A stretch of 64,000 nucleotides of DNA from Carposina sasakii (taxonomy: Eukaryota; Arthropoda; Insecta; Lepidoptera; Carposinidae), in the NCBI GenBank assembly GCA_014607495.2, contig CP053160.1, forward strand, positions 5,084,001-5,148,000, written 5' to 3'. The notes below the pieces were generated by a model that was not told the origin of the DNA, made no database searches, and saw only the letters and a list, made by a program, of their open reading frames with translations. Positions 43,516-54,854 of the stretch are shown piece by piece; position 1 is the first letter of the stretch, and every line of letters begins with the position of its first letter. The translations under genes and the position numbers were made by a program.

Positions 43516-46465
43516 TATAGGTAAACAAACACAATCCACTCTACATAAAATACAACTTGTTGCATTGCGGTCAAACAGCGCAACTAGCTCACACGAGTAT
43601 GATACCAATTACCTAGTATATGTAACATTATTTACAAGCTAAAGGAATGCCAAGGTGAAGGCCGCCTATAGGTGAAATGAATTGGGCAGTGCTTAGCAAA
43701 AAGCGTGGTAGAGCAACAGACCGTCGCGAATGTTACACTCACTCCTATGTAACAATAGATCAAGCGAACGTTTGCTACAAGTACATATATTATATCATTA
43801 TGAAAACATTATTCTGTTATGTCATCGCTTTGTAGTTTAGCCATTGTATGGAGTAAAAGGTTTGATAAATGGTTTTAATTCGAAGTATTAAATTTAATGC
43901 AAGCCTTTAGAAAGTTTTTAATTGTTATTAATAGATAAGTTAAGATTGAGAATAGGTCCTCTCTATTACCTATATTATAATATATTTATTTTAGTGTAGA
44001 AGTACGATCCATCCATCCATCAATTGATAATAATAAGATATGTTCCTTGGAGAGTATAGAAGTGCACAAAGAAACGATTTTTGAAAAATGGGAAAAAAGA
44101 GAATTTCAAAGTTTACGTCGACGTTGTCATGATCAGACGCTAGTGTAGATCATATTCTGCAGAACAAGGTAGTACTTATACATTTTATATTCCATTCTTC
44201 AATAGATACTGTAGTTTCTAAAGTTAGGTACTTTTTTGTGCAATAAATGTATCTAATATAATCTTTGTTGAAGAGCCCAAAAATGTTGCTAATTCCTTAT
44301 GATTAACCTTATACAAATGCTAATTATCCGCATCTAATACTTGACACCATTGCAATGTTTACTTTAATGGGTTTACAAAATAAATTGCCTCATACTGAGC
44401 TCAGTCAGCCATTGGACTAATCTTTACTATACGCTGCATAAATTATTCCTCGGTACTCGTAATTTACGTTTTTGGTGAACATTATCATATACTTACTGTA
44501 TTCGTCTCTACCTTTATTATGCAAATTATCTAAGATTTTTTGTGTATGAATGTTTATGTAATTTTTTGATGCATTTGTAAAGATATTAATGGATCTCTGT
44601 AGATATCTATAGACAGGTATGTAGTGCTCTATGTGATTGGATCTCGCTCACCTTTCGAAGGTTAGATTTTAATGTGTTTGCACCCACCAGGTACTAAACC
44701 TTGTGCATTTCCGTTCTTCCGCATTGATTGCTGATATAAAATGTATGAAGTCATAATGTGAGGACATAAATTATATTCACTCATATATTAAGTACTTATT
44801 AATTCAATTGAAATAACCTTTTTATGAATATTTTTAATCATTTGAAGTTCTTTCCTTATTGCAATCGTAGGTAATCGTATTGCAACACAAGTGCTGAGTG
44901 CTTTGAGTTGGAAATTACTGATTTCATATTATTACCTACTGCAATATAACACTAAAATATCATAAAACTAATTGATTTTTCATTTCATCTCACATAATTA
45001 GTTATATCTGATGGTAGACTATACAGTTTTACTATTTTCAGTACCTAACCTAAATGGAATCGTAATTTAGGTACGGCTTGCATCCCAGAAAGTTGCGTGA
45101 CTAACGTTTATCTCTATTCTAGTCTCACGAGCGCAATTTATATCACATTTAATTACAACTTGCCGAAGTCTATGGAATGAAAGAATGGGAACATGCTTCA
45201 GTGCGCTCTACAATCCACATCCGTTTCCCCCAGGCGGCTAGTTTCGCAAGTCGCATACCTGATCCTATAAGACAATTTCCAACTTTATTACCTGTTCATA
45301 AAACGGAACAAAATACCTGTACTAAATTGACGTCATTACTGACTATAACATAAAATGAGATTAGGAATTTATTTCACAGGGTGTGTTCACCCGGATTTGA
45401 ACTTTAATTAAGTCTGAGCAGGTTTATTAGCGTCCAGACAAAAAACTCTCATTAAATACACCTCCAACTCCTCCTCCGTCAATAAACGACCACATAAAAG
45501 GTAATAAATGCTATTAGTCAACTTCAAGAATGTTTTTTACAGGCGAGTTTGCGGGCGGTTGAACTTTCATACAGCCTTTTAAGTTGATAATGAGATGTGA
45601 TGGAAATGTTGATCACCCGGAAGCAGAGGTCAATGTGCTCGAAGCAAGGTGAGCTGATCACCTTGTGTAGGTGATAGCAAGGGCGGCTAAGTGTTCTAAC
45701 GCCATGGCCGGCCATACGTGCTGCATGCCACCTTCATACTCATATCCAATCAGGTGTATCGTTTTCAATAAATTAATTGTGTTTGAATAGTTACTAGAGT
45801 CAATACATCAGTCATACATTTGTTGTGTAATTATAAAGCGCCATAAAATAAAAATGTTTTCTTTGGAATTTATTAAACCTTGTAACTTTTAAATCATTGT
45901 TCTTTAGATGTTGTTTGGCTTTGACTTTTATTGGCAATTTGATTTAATTTCTTACCGGTTTGGGCATATTATGGTTTTGACCCCATGGGTTTTTAGTTAT
46001 TTACTATGTAGTTTTAATCGTCCTAGCTTACTATGTTCATTCTATGGTTGAAATTCAATAGTAACAATATTATGAAGGCGTTTACTCTATGCGTTTTCTA
46101 TTTGAGAAAATCACTTATGTTCTACTGCACGTAAGATACATTTGTCATAACAATACAAAGACAATGATACGTATCATTGAGAAACGTAAATTAAACTATA
46201 AAAATGCACGAGAAGACCTAACTATAGTAATAATTTGAGTGTCATAAGGAGTAAGGAGGTACATTTTTTATCTTACATCATGCTTGTATATAAGTATTAG
46301 GTTATTATAATTATTATCTATTATACACGTGTATGTCATTAATAGTTAATAGTCTAAGCTTTATGCTTATTCCAATGCGGATTTCAATAAACATGCGCCA
46401 CTCGTATTATTGCAGAACTTTATTACTACTATAATAGGTATCAGTTAAACATAAAACGAGGTCTT
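43516..46465. other. Non-coding region, possibly 5' introns of mol
   Basis: AT-rich. No exon with good splice sites and conserved sequence is recognised. The non-coding 5' exon(s) of mol should lie in or beyond this stretch. A slightly GC-richer patch at 45610-45715 contains a 63-codon minus-strand ORF that I do not recognise. Confidence 0.4.
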
Positions 46466-46675
46466 GTAATAATGCAGGGTTTCACTACATCAGCTGCATG
46501 TACTCCCGTGCATGTCGTAAGCGTCGACTACTCGTAGGACCTCAAGAATCCTCTCATGCGATAAGCAGCAACTTGTCACTGATCGTGGTTTCCGCTATAT
46601 GCTGAACGTGACGGTGGGAACTCATTTATGATCTTGCAGTCCTGACTATCCCGTTAAGGGAACACAGCCGGATGT
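46466..46675 (+). repeat. Repeat family A, both modules
   Basis: ATGCAGGGTTTCACTACATC, TGCATGTACTCCCGTGCATG and AACTTGTCACTGATCG, then GCTATATGCTGAACGTGACG, CTGACTATCCCGTTAAGGGA and ACACAGCCGG. Module order and spacing match 31268-31497. Confidence 0.7.
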
Positions 46676-48984
46676 TGTATAAATGAAATAAGGCAGAATC
46701 ATACATAGTACCCACAAACTACTTAGGTAAGTAAAAAGTATAAAATATATGGGGATGAAGGGATAGTAAAAATAAGTAGAGGTACATTTCTAAGTCTGTG
46801 GATTTTACTAAAGTATGAAGCTAAGGAACTATTTCTTTGAATACATAAATACCAACTAGTCTTACGTGATCCCTCGTATTCACTAATGAGATGGTCCATC
46901 AAATCTAAAGTACCCACGTTACCAAAATTTAACTACCAGGTAAGTCATGAAATTCGTGACGAATGGTAAGTACGTTACCTTGTACACTTTATCTCGGTTT
47001 GTTAGTAATGATTTATGAATAGAAAAATAAATTTAACATAAAAATGTATGAAACAGTCAGTAAGAAAAGTGAAGTAAAAGTCTTCCACAGTTCCAAGTAG
47101 AGTTTAATATATAAATTAGAACATACGACACACAGTACACGTAACACGTGTGCTCGGGTGTTTCTAATTAAGATCGTTGTGACATGATTGTGAAACTGGT
47201 ATCCAGACAATTGTTGAGTGAATAGGGTAGGGTGGTGCAGCAGCGCACTTTTACGACGTTTTGCTACAGAATAGGTTTAATAATCAACATTATTTATTAG
47301 CATTATTTATCTAACTAAAACAAACAAAAACAACAACTTATGGCAAAAGATATGTTATTTTTGTTATAGCTAGTCTAAATATACATAGGGTAGCCAGGTC
47401 GCAAAAGATAAAAGTCAATTTGGCCGCACATTTGAGTAATAAATCGACTCATAGCATGCCTGCTCTCAGCTACGTTGGGAAAACGCTCCTTTGCGAAAGT
47501 ACTCAAAAGACTAACAAAACTAGCCAAGCAGTTTATTTTGGACACGCAATCAAACTGTCTATCTATGGCCAGCTTTGTCCGGATGCCTGGCAACCCTACA
47601 TATTAATAAATTATCTTCCAGGAAAACGTATTCAGTCCAAAACCGGTGAGGTAGCTGTCACGGTCGGTCGTTTGGTGCCGAGGTCGCCCTACAGAGGACG
47701 GACCCTAACGAGAGGTGATTAAACCTTGCCAGTGAACCATCCGGCATATCGTTAAGCTTAGGCATGATGAGATCATGCGAGCATTGTCTCAAACCTTACA
47801 AATTAGAAATACATCCTACTATCATAAACTTGGGTACAAATGTTTGGATGTTTGTTATTCGTTTACAAAAAACTAGTGAACTGGTTGTGATAAAATTTGG
47901 TAGATAGTTTGATTTACACTTTTGATATCGAGCCTATTATAACCTTTCGATAGAGGTTTCTATCACAATAGCCTAATATTACGCCATACTTATTTTGATT
48001 AATATAACTTCCATTTATTGAAAGATGATACCTTTTGTACCTGCCACAGTGCAGTGATGATGAATGATTCTGACCGAATCAAATGGATGACGCGACTTCT
48101 GAATTCTTTATTAATTACGTGGCGACTGGCAGGCTATTAAGTTGAGGCAAAATAGTACTTACTTCTATAAAATATTCTGTTCAGAATGTAGTATGTCTTA
48201 CGTGTCTAAAATTACGAGCAAGGTAAAATCAAATGCCATTTTAGATGCACTACACGATGGTCTGGTTGAGGAAAAATAGATTTTTTAAATAATAAGTATA
48301 TTTGAAATTTTGTATAGTATAGAAAAGTGTAGATGTAGAGATCTACACTTCTAGATATACTTATATGTTTAGTACTGCCAGCATACCTTATTTAAATAAA
48401 TAAATAACCTGCTATGTGTTATGCTATAAATCGAGAGCGAATGTAAAAGTTAAAAGCCTTAGGAGTTAATAATAGAAATAATATCCATAGAAACTTTGCT
48501 TAGTAACAACTCTATATTATTATATATTACAAAACTACACAATACTATTATATAAAACCACAGAATCTGCTGTTAAAATATGAATTTATCAAGAAGAACA
48601 ATCAAAAGTACCTGATCAACCTCCAACTTTTCGATGCCGACAGATCAGATAAGATCGGATTCCAGTATATCACGGAAGTCAAGATCAGCTGATTGAGTCA
48701 AAGTGAAAGTACTCAAAGGGAACCTGTTCACAAGGAGAGCGAAGGGCGAACGAACTTGACACTCATACACGCATACGACTGTGGCTTGTCAAAGTTTCAC
48801 TATCAGTATGTGAGATCTACACTTACGTTATGTAATGAAGGTAGGTGAAGTTAAAGACTATTTAATTGTATCAGGCGCTAGTATTCCGAAGTTCAAATTT
48901 CCATCAAGGATACGCCCACCACCGGGCCCTACACCGGGTCCTACCTGCCTACAGCATCGGGCAAAACATACTCTCAATATAGAT
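46676..48984. other. Non-coding region
   Basis: AT-rich. Around 47600-47740 a GC-richer piece (CGGTCGGTCGTTTGGTGCCG, GAGGACGGACCCTAACGAG) looks like part of a decayed repeat, class unknown. No gene is supported. Confidence 0.4.
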
Positions 48985-49250
48985 GATATATGGGAAAAAA
49001 TATTAGAGGAGACCTTTATCAACGAAATAGTACCCAAATAATTTTTGGAATTATTATCTGTTTGTCTGTGCGTTTGTGCACGCTAATCTCAGAAACGGCT
49101 GAACCGATGCAATTTTCGGGAATATATTGTGACAGGTCTCACTTAACATATAAGCTGTTTTTATCCCGGGAAAATGTTTTTATCCCGGATAATTTCGACG
49201 TTTTGTTTTTTCTGTAGTCCACGCGGACGGAGTCGCGGGCGTCCACTAGT
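48985..49250 (-). mobile_element. Repeat family C copy
   Basis: Same order as 14130-14432: GAGGAGACCTTTATCAACGA, GTGCGTTTGTGCACGCTAAT, CAGAAACGGCTGAACCG, GGGAATATATTGTGACAGGT, and end TCCACGCGGACGGAGTCGCG. Confidence 0.75.
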
Positions 49251-49892
49251 ACATACTAATATTATATTAGTACAGTCGAAAGATGCGAGCGGTTTTCGAA
49301 CCTATACCTTCGACAAACGCACAACCTTGCCGAATATAATACCCCAGGTAAATAAAAACTGGCTAATCGATAGCAAATAAGAATTATTATGCAAGACCAT
49401 TAGTGTTTTTAGTTGAAGTATTGATATAATGCAAAGTTTAAAAATGCTGCATTAGTTAAAGGTTATTTTTTGTATTATTTGTTACTACGAATATTGGTCT
49501 AACCTTTTAAATAAAACACCGAGAACTAGATTAAAATATGTTCTTAAAACTGTTTGTAGATCTAGTGACATGATTAAACCTATTAAACATAGATATTTAA
49601 TGTGATACTCTAGTAACTCGAGTTCTTCAGTAATTAAGTCATAACCAGAATATGGCAACTACAATTTTTTAATAACTCTTGTACCAACTTTTGGGTTCTT
49701 ATAGTGCACTTTGCACTTTCATTCCGGTACACTAAAACGTTACTCGAGAAGCAAAAAATTGGACTAGTCTGTTGACCTCCATATAGAGTATAATACTGAT
49801 CATATACAACATATTATTACGGTATTGTCTGAGATATTGGTTTATCATTTGTATATACCTACAGATATTGAAAAAAATATCGATACGATTGT

Positions 49893-50255
49893 ACCGCGTA
49901 TTGCATCCATCAAGCGTTGTTAAGCGGTAATAGCGCCTTCCTAGCAGGAGGCGTAAGTTCGATCCTAGTCACGGACCTGTACCGATGAATTTATTTCATG
50001 TACAAATTTTTATGTTGTAAAATTATCACTTAGCTCGTGCCTCGGAAAGCACGTAAAACTGTTGGTTCTGCGCCTGATCTCTCTCCGGTCGTGTCGGCTT
50101 CCCGTCCCATCGGACCATGAGAGTGAGGGAATAGAGAGTGCATCAGTGTTTGCACATACACTTGTGCACTATAATATCTCCTGTGTACCTGGCTATCAAT
50201 ATCCGTAGAAATTTGTCGCCTTGGCCGAAATGCGATCGGAGATCTTATATATTGC
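49893..50255 (+). mobile_element. tRNA-derived SINE, best copy
   Basis: TTGTTAAGCGGTAATAGCGC (A-box-like) and AAGTTCGATCCTAGTCACGG (B box) are followed by TTTTTATGTTGTAAAATTAT, CGGAAAGCACGTAAAACTGT, CTGATCTCTCTCCGGTCGTG and ACTATAATATCTCCTGTGTA. It is related to 10530-10800 and 42000-42235. It ends in AT-rich sequence. Confidence 0.7.
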
Positions 50256-51469
50256 TTCCATGTTATGCATTTAGTAAAAAGTTGTTAAGTACCTATTTTA
50301 AATTAAAAACAGACACTCCGATTTTATATATCTGTATATAGACTTAATTAGGTACATTTCTGTATCTTTTATACGAGTAGTATTTATACGACTAGTCTAT
50401 TTATTAGTCGAATTGTAACTTTAGCAGACGCGCTCGATTTCGACATAGAAATGTAAATGTGAGATAGATCAAGCGATAATTGAGTTGTCGAGAGGTTGAC
50501 AATTGATTTTGCTGTTCCGTTTTAAAAATGTACACAAATGCTATGGTCTGTTACAAGTCTTTTTTTATGAATGTTACTTTTGAAAGCAACTGTGAGTACA
50601 CTTTCAGTATTTAATTTAAATATTGTTCTATTCATTCATATAGCAAATACATAAATAGAGTTTATACCTAGTCAGTCATCCTACCTATTATAATAAAATA
50701 TTGAATTTTTTTTATGAATTTTTGATAAAATAATGGTTGGCTTACCCCGTACCACATGGGACTTAATAGGCTAACTGATGAAAAGTAGGGGTGTAATTTG
50801 CACACTACTGTCCAACCCCTTTGGGCACAACTACCAGTATACATATGTATGTTAATGGTAAAATAATCGCATATGTTCACTATTTGTATTTTGGCCTCGA
50901 TGTTTTTACGACCTAATATTTTTTCATCCTATTAATATTTACAAACATCAAACTTTCAAGACGTTTCACAACACAAAGCCAAATTAATTATATGCGTTTT
51001 TCAACGCAATACAAAGAGTGGAAAATTGCATACATACTATGGTTACTAGATACTTAGTAATTCGTAATCGTGATGATTGTATACATAGCCGGCTGTATAG
51101 ACGTTAAAAACTCGTAAAACACCGCTTTTATATGCACATTAAACAACAATTACGTATTACTAAGTGCACATTTTGTCTAAATCACTAGTTTAGCCTCCGC
51201 CCGTCCTTGCAGTAGAACAGTTAGGATCAATGTCTTTACCCACAAAACAAGCCATTATGCACTTTCATACCACGTATTAGGATGGAAAAAAATAATGACT
51301 TATGTTTGAATAGACGGTGGTCTGTGGTTAGTCTGTGGCCACATTAACTTCAGCTGACTCGAATTGCATGGCCAAGATCAAGAGATTTTAATCTTTATGA
51401 TGAATAGGTACGTTATTGTAACTAATCCTAGCATTGGTTACATACTATATCGCTTATTTATAAAAAAAT
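50256..51469. other. Non-coding region
   Basis: AT-rich with short random ORFs; nothing supported. Confidence 0.4.
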
Positions 51470-51620
51470 AAAAATGTAAAAAAAAAAAAACCGCATTAAA
51501 ATCGGATCATCAGTTTGGGAGCTACGGTGCCACAGACAGACACATACACATTTACACACACAGAGAGACACGTCAAACTTATAACACCCCGTCGTTTTTG
51601 CGTCGGGGGTTAAAAATACG
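51470..51620 (+). mobile_element. Lepidopteran repeat tail ending CGTCGTTTTTGCGTCGGGGG
   Basis: ATCAGTTTGGGAGCTACGGT, GCCACAGACAGACACATACA and AACTTATAACACCCCGTCGT. This is a familiar moth repeat, probably the 3' end of a retrotransposon, with a small self-complementary ACCCC...GGGGGT end. Confidence 0.6.
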
Positions 51621-51664
51621 CACCTATTACATAGTTTAAGATAGTAACAATACAAAAGTATAGG

Positions 51665-51740
51665 GTTTTTGAAATTGGGACCTGTACCACTGAATGTAAT
51701 TTATGTTGGGATTTTCTAAAAATTGTCACTTAGCTACGAG
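51665..51740 (+). mobile_element. Fragment of the tRNA-derived SINE
   Basis: GGGACCTGTACCACTGAATG and AAAAATTGTCACTTAGCTAC match the middle of 49893-50255. Confidence 0.5.
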
Positions 51741-52369
51741 TATATCCGAAGAGGATTGGCGTCAGGCAGGCAGGCAGGTAGACAGGCAGGTAAAATGAAT
51801 GCTAAATCATTGGCAATGTGAGTTTCGAAAGAAACCATATTTCGCGTCTGAGCACCTAGCATGCATACATCGCACTTTTTCGAAATCAAAAACTAGATTA
51901 ATAATCTACATGGGTGAATTTCAACAACTTCGATTTTTGACTAATTACGCTGGCGAAATTTTATATCCACTTTCTATAACTTTTTTGTATTCGAAGTAAT
52001 AGCTAAAAATATATAATATTCAGTCACATGGTACACATTTTTAAAAACGTATTATTTCTTGAGATATCTGCATTTAAAAATTTCAATCGCCACCGATATT
52101 ATTATCAAACCACCGAAATTATTAATCTCTCCACTGAAATTTATTACAACCAGCGGAATTATAAATACAGGAGAACATGATACGAATTACATATTTATTT
52201 ATTTTATAAGAACTTGAAAACTTTAGATTTTTCGTTTATTAGTTGGTAATAATGTTTATCATCATGATTATAGCTTAGAAACTATGATAACAAATTTAAG
52301 GAACACGTTAACAGTTAGGGAAATATTTTATTATATACTTTTAAATGCTTCCTAGTGAGTTTTTTCTTA

Positions 52370-52446
52370 GCATAAAACGTAGTGGCCATGGCATCTCCTT
52401 TAAGATCTCGCAGTTCTGACTACACCACTTCAGGAACCTAGCCGTA
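52370..52446 (+). repeat. Repeat family A fragment
   Basis: ATAAAACGTAGTGGCCATGG, TCGCAGTTCTGACTACACCA and CAGGAACCTAGCCGT, a diverged 3' module. Confidence 0.55.
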
Positions 52447-52626
52447 TTTATTTATATGTACGTAAAAATCTTCGAAAACCAGAAATAAGGATCATTTCTT
52501 TTCACATGTGACACCTCGTTAGCTACCTTTATATATAAGGAACACCCTTTCCGGAAATTCACAGTGTCGGAGATATGACATTTTATGATTTTTTTAAAAT
52601 CTCCTTTTAGAGGAGTAGAATGGTAT

Positions 52627-53002
52627 ACAGGATGTTTTTTTGTGGCCACCTTTAACGAAGGGTACGTATTCTATACATGAAATAAAGTAAGTTTATGCCA
52701 AAAAAAATGCTGGGATTTTTTTTTTTTAATTTTTAAATTCCTTGATCGTGCGAAATTTATAGTGTCTAGTGTTTATGTTAGTTTTTTTATAGACAGATAT
52801 TAATTATTTTTCGTGAAAAAATCCTGCTACGCGCGTCTATGTGCATTTATGCAGAAAAACGCAGTCTATTTACTCAACTTTGGACCCTAATATTTTGGAA
52901 ACCAGACACTTCCCAGGTATGCTTCCACGGAGAAAAATGATCGTGATGATGAGGAGATTCCGTGGTTTTCGGGAACGTTGACGACCAAAAATCACCCTGT
53001 AT
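52627..53002. mobile_element. Family D inverted-repeat element, copy 2
   Basis: Matches 31500-31880 through CTTTAACGAAGGGTACGTAT, GTAAGTTTATGCCAAA, GCGTCTATGTGCATTTATGC and AACTTTGGACCCTAATATTT. The ends ACAGGATG and CACCCTGT are inverted. It lies 132 bp left of the retrovirus. Confidence 0.75.
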
Positions 53003-53130
53003 AAGAAATGAATCACATTTTATACTTTGACCTCCCAAAAATCTATCAATATGGAATGGTCAAGCAAAATTTGTTAAATGTTTTTGCCAATTAAGCCCCT
53101 ACTCTTTCAAAATAATATACTGCGTCATGC

Positions 53131-53134
53131 GTAC
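53131..53134. repeat. Target-site duplication GTAC, left
   Basis: Same four bases as at 61702-61705, just outside the LTRs. Confidence 0.85.
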
Positions 53135-53332
53135 TGTTATATATACGTATTGTACCCTTTTTGGCTTACTAAGCTCCAATCTTGCCCCGTCAGTAATTCC
53201 TCGCCATAGTGCTCGTCATTCCCACGTTTCCTGCCAGTCTCGTTCCATCCTCCATACCCGCTAGACGGCTGCCTTATTCTAATTCTAAATTGTAGTTTTT
53301 TTAAAAAGCTATTTCCCTCGAGGCTCATAACA
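53135..53332 (+). repeat. 5' LTR, 198 bp
   Basis: Starts TGTTATATATACG and ends GAGGCTCATAACA, so it has TG...CA ends. It reads the same as 61504-61701. It must contain the promoter; a TATATATA run lies at its left end, but the start site cannot be fixed. Confidence 0.95.
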
Positions 53333-53334
53333 TT

Positions 53335-53345
53335 TGGTGGCAGCG
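53335..53345 (+). promoter_or_regulatory. Primer-binding site, probably tRNA-Leu
   Basis: TGGTGGCAGCG begins 2 nt after the 5' LTR. From memory it is complementary to the 3' end of a leucine tRNA (CGCTGCCA plus CCA). The position is firm; the tRNA identity should be confirmed. Confidence 0.65.
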
Positions 53346-53659
53346 TAAAGGGATCTCGAGTAAGATTCCCGGTCCGTCTCCGTATCTTAAGTGCGCGTTA
53401 AAAGTGCAAGTGCCAACGGTGAAAGTGCTAAAAAGTGCTAGTGCCAATCACGCATCAACATACTATTGATCAGCCGTACCCGTTGACCGGTACTGGCTAT
53501 CCAGTATACTTATCCAGCAGGCTCGAGACGAGCCTATTACAAGATCCAGTAGGCCCCAGGCGAGCCTATATCCTGTTTGCTCAGACGCCCGTCTGACACA
53601 ATCATCCGGCGCCACGTCAAGGCGCTTATGCAGTTCATCTCTACAGTATAATTCCAGGA

Positions 53660-53703
53660 ATGCTCACTGCCCTTATCGCTCTGTTACTACTAAAGTAAGT
53701 TAA
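53660..53703 (+). CDS. Short leader ORF, likely env signal-peptide exon
   Basis: An ATG opens 11 codons rich in Leu, Ala and Ile plus two bases, followed directly by a consensus splice donor (GTAAGT at 53695-53700). In unspliced RNA the frame ends at TAA within 9 nt of the donor, making it a small upstream ORF before gag. If spliced to the acceptor at 59558, the phase matches the env frame, and the hydrophobic stretch would serve as the signal peptide of env. Confidence 0.65.
53695..53700 (+). promoter_or_regulatory. Splice donor of the env subgenomic RNA
   Basis: AAA followed by GTAAGT, a full-consensus donor in the leader. It pairs in phase with the acceptor at 59551-59558. Confidence 0.65.
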
Positions 53704-53774
53704 CTATACATTGTGGTCATTGCGCTTATTGTAATTTTAATTTGTTTAATTCCTATTCTCACTGTTGACTAAAA

Positions 53775-54854
53775 ATGTCTGAAGCTAGAAGCCTAAGCCC
53801 TAAGCCTGAAGTCGCCGTCACAGATACAGACGACGACGCATACTTTCTTCCACCTGCTGGCCCTCAGCCTTCAGGCCCTGTTACTAGATCTGCGGTTACA
53901 AAAAAGAAGTTGGCAACCCCAAATAAGGTCGAGTTAGACCTGTCAATTCTCTTAAAGTTCATAAAGCCCTATGACGGGTCCAGAGAATCCTTAAATTCTT
54001 TCTTAGTCAATTGTAATAATGCTCATGATCTTGCTTCTGAGAGTCAGAAAGATATTCTATTTAAATATATCCTATGTCAGCTACACGGCAAAGCACAGAT
54101 AGCATGCTCTGTCAAAGAGTTTATAAATTGGTTACAACTGAGAGAATTTCTAAAAACACAATTCAGCGAGAGAAAACATTATGCACATTTACTAACGGAC
54201 TTACAGGAATGCAAGCAGCAACCTAACGAACCTGTGAGCCAATATGCTCTCAGATTAGAAACAAATCTTTCACAATTACTTACTGAAATTTCTATTTCCC
54301 ACGGTCATAAAAGTAGGGAAATGATTGGTCGTACCGCGGCCATGGAAGAATTAGCCCTCCATCATTTCCAAATGGGTTTGACACCCCGTGTTTCTAATAT
54401 CGTAAGATGCAAATCACCCAAGACACTTAACGAAGCTATTAATATAGCTATATCTGAAGAAAAAATACAACAATTCTTATTCAAGCAAAATCCGTCTAGC
54501 ACACGTCAAGAAAAGCCTAATTATTTAAAGTCCAGTCAGTTTATGCGTCAAAAACAAAATCAAGAATTTCATCCAAATCCTTTTAAGTTTAAGCCTAAAC
54601 CAAACGTGTATCCTTCTCAATCTCCGAATGCTAACACACCTTCTACGACCATTTGTCGTTATTGTAAAGCGCCAGGACACACACTAGAACAGTGCCGTAA
54701 GCGCGAATATAATAATAACCGCTTTAGATTGGACCAATATCAATCAAAGCCCCAACGAATCAATTTTACCTCCAATACAAATGAACCATACCCTACTAAT
54801 CCTGTCGAAATCGATGGCTACGACACTGTCGATGCTGAAACAAAAAACGAATAA
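53775..54854 (+). CDS. gag: Retroviral Gag polyprotein
   Basis: 359 residues. A proline- and acid-rich start is followed by a helical capsid-like region of the gypsy retrotransposon-gag type (about residues 50-240) with YDGSRESLNSFL and a QYALRLE segment. One zinc knuckle of form C-x2-C-x4-H-x4-C lies near residues 294-307, in a basic C-terminal part that should bind RNA. It stops at TAA 54852-54854 and overlaps the pol frame by 16 nt. No break is seen. Gag builds the virus-like particle. Confidence 0.93.
   Translation: MSEARSLSPKPEVAVTDTDDDAYFLPPAGPQPSGPVTRSAVTKKKLATPNKVELDLSILLKFIKPYDGSRESLNSFLVNCNNAHDLASESQKDILFKYILCQLHGKAQIACSVKEFINWLQLREFLKTQFSERKHYAHLLTDLQECKQQPNEPVSQYALRLETNLSQLLTEISISHGHKSREMIGRTAAMEELALHHFQMGLTPRVSNIVRCKSPKTLNEAINIAISEEKIQQFLFKQNPSSTRQEKPNYLKSSQFMRQKQNQEFHPNPFKFKPKPNVYPSQSPNANTPSTTICRYCKAPGHTLEQCRKREYNNNRFRLDQYQSKPQRINFTSNTNEPYPTNPVEIDGYDTVDAETKNE

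Noticed and set aside
43321..43642. ORFs on both strands around 43.4 kb
   Set aside because: They coincide with the GC-rich 'CTGCTGGACATAGGCC' repeat.
53137..53328. Minus-strand ORF inside the 5' LTR (and its twin in the 3' LTR)
   Set aside because: Both copies are simply the LTR read backwards. Their identity only supports that the LTRs are the same.
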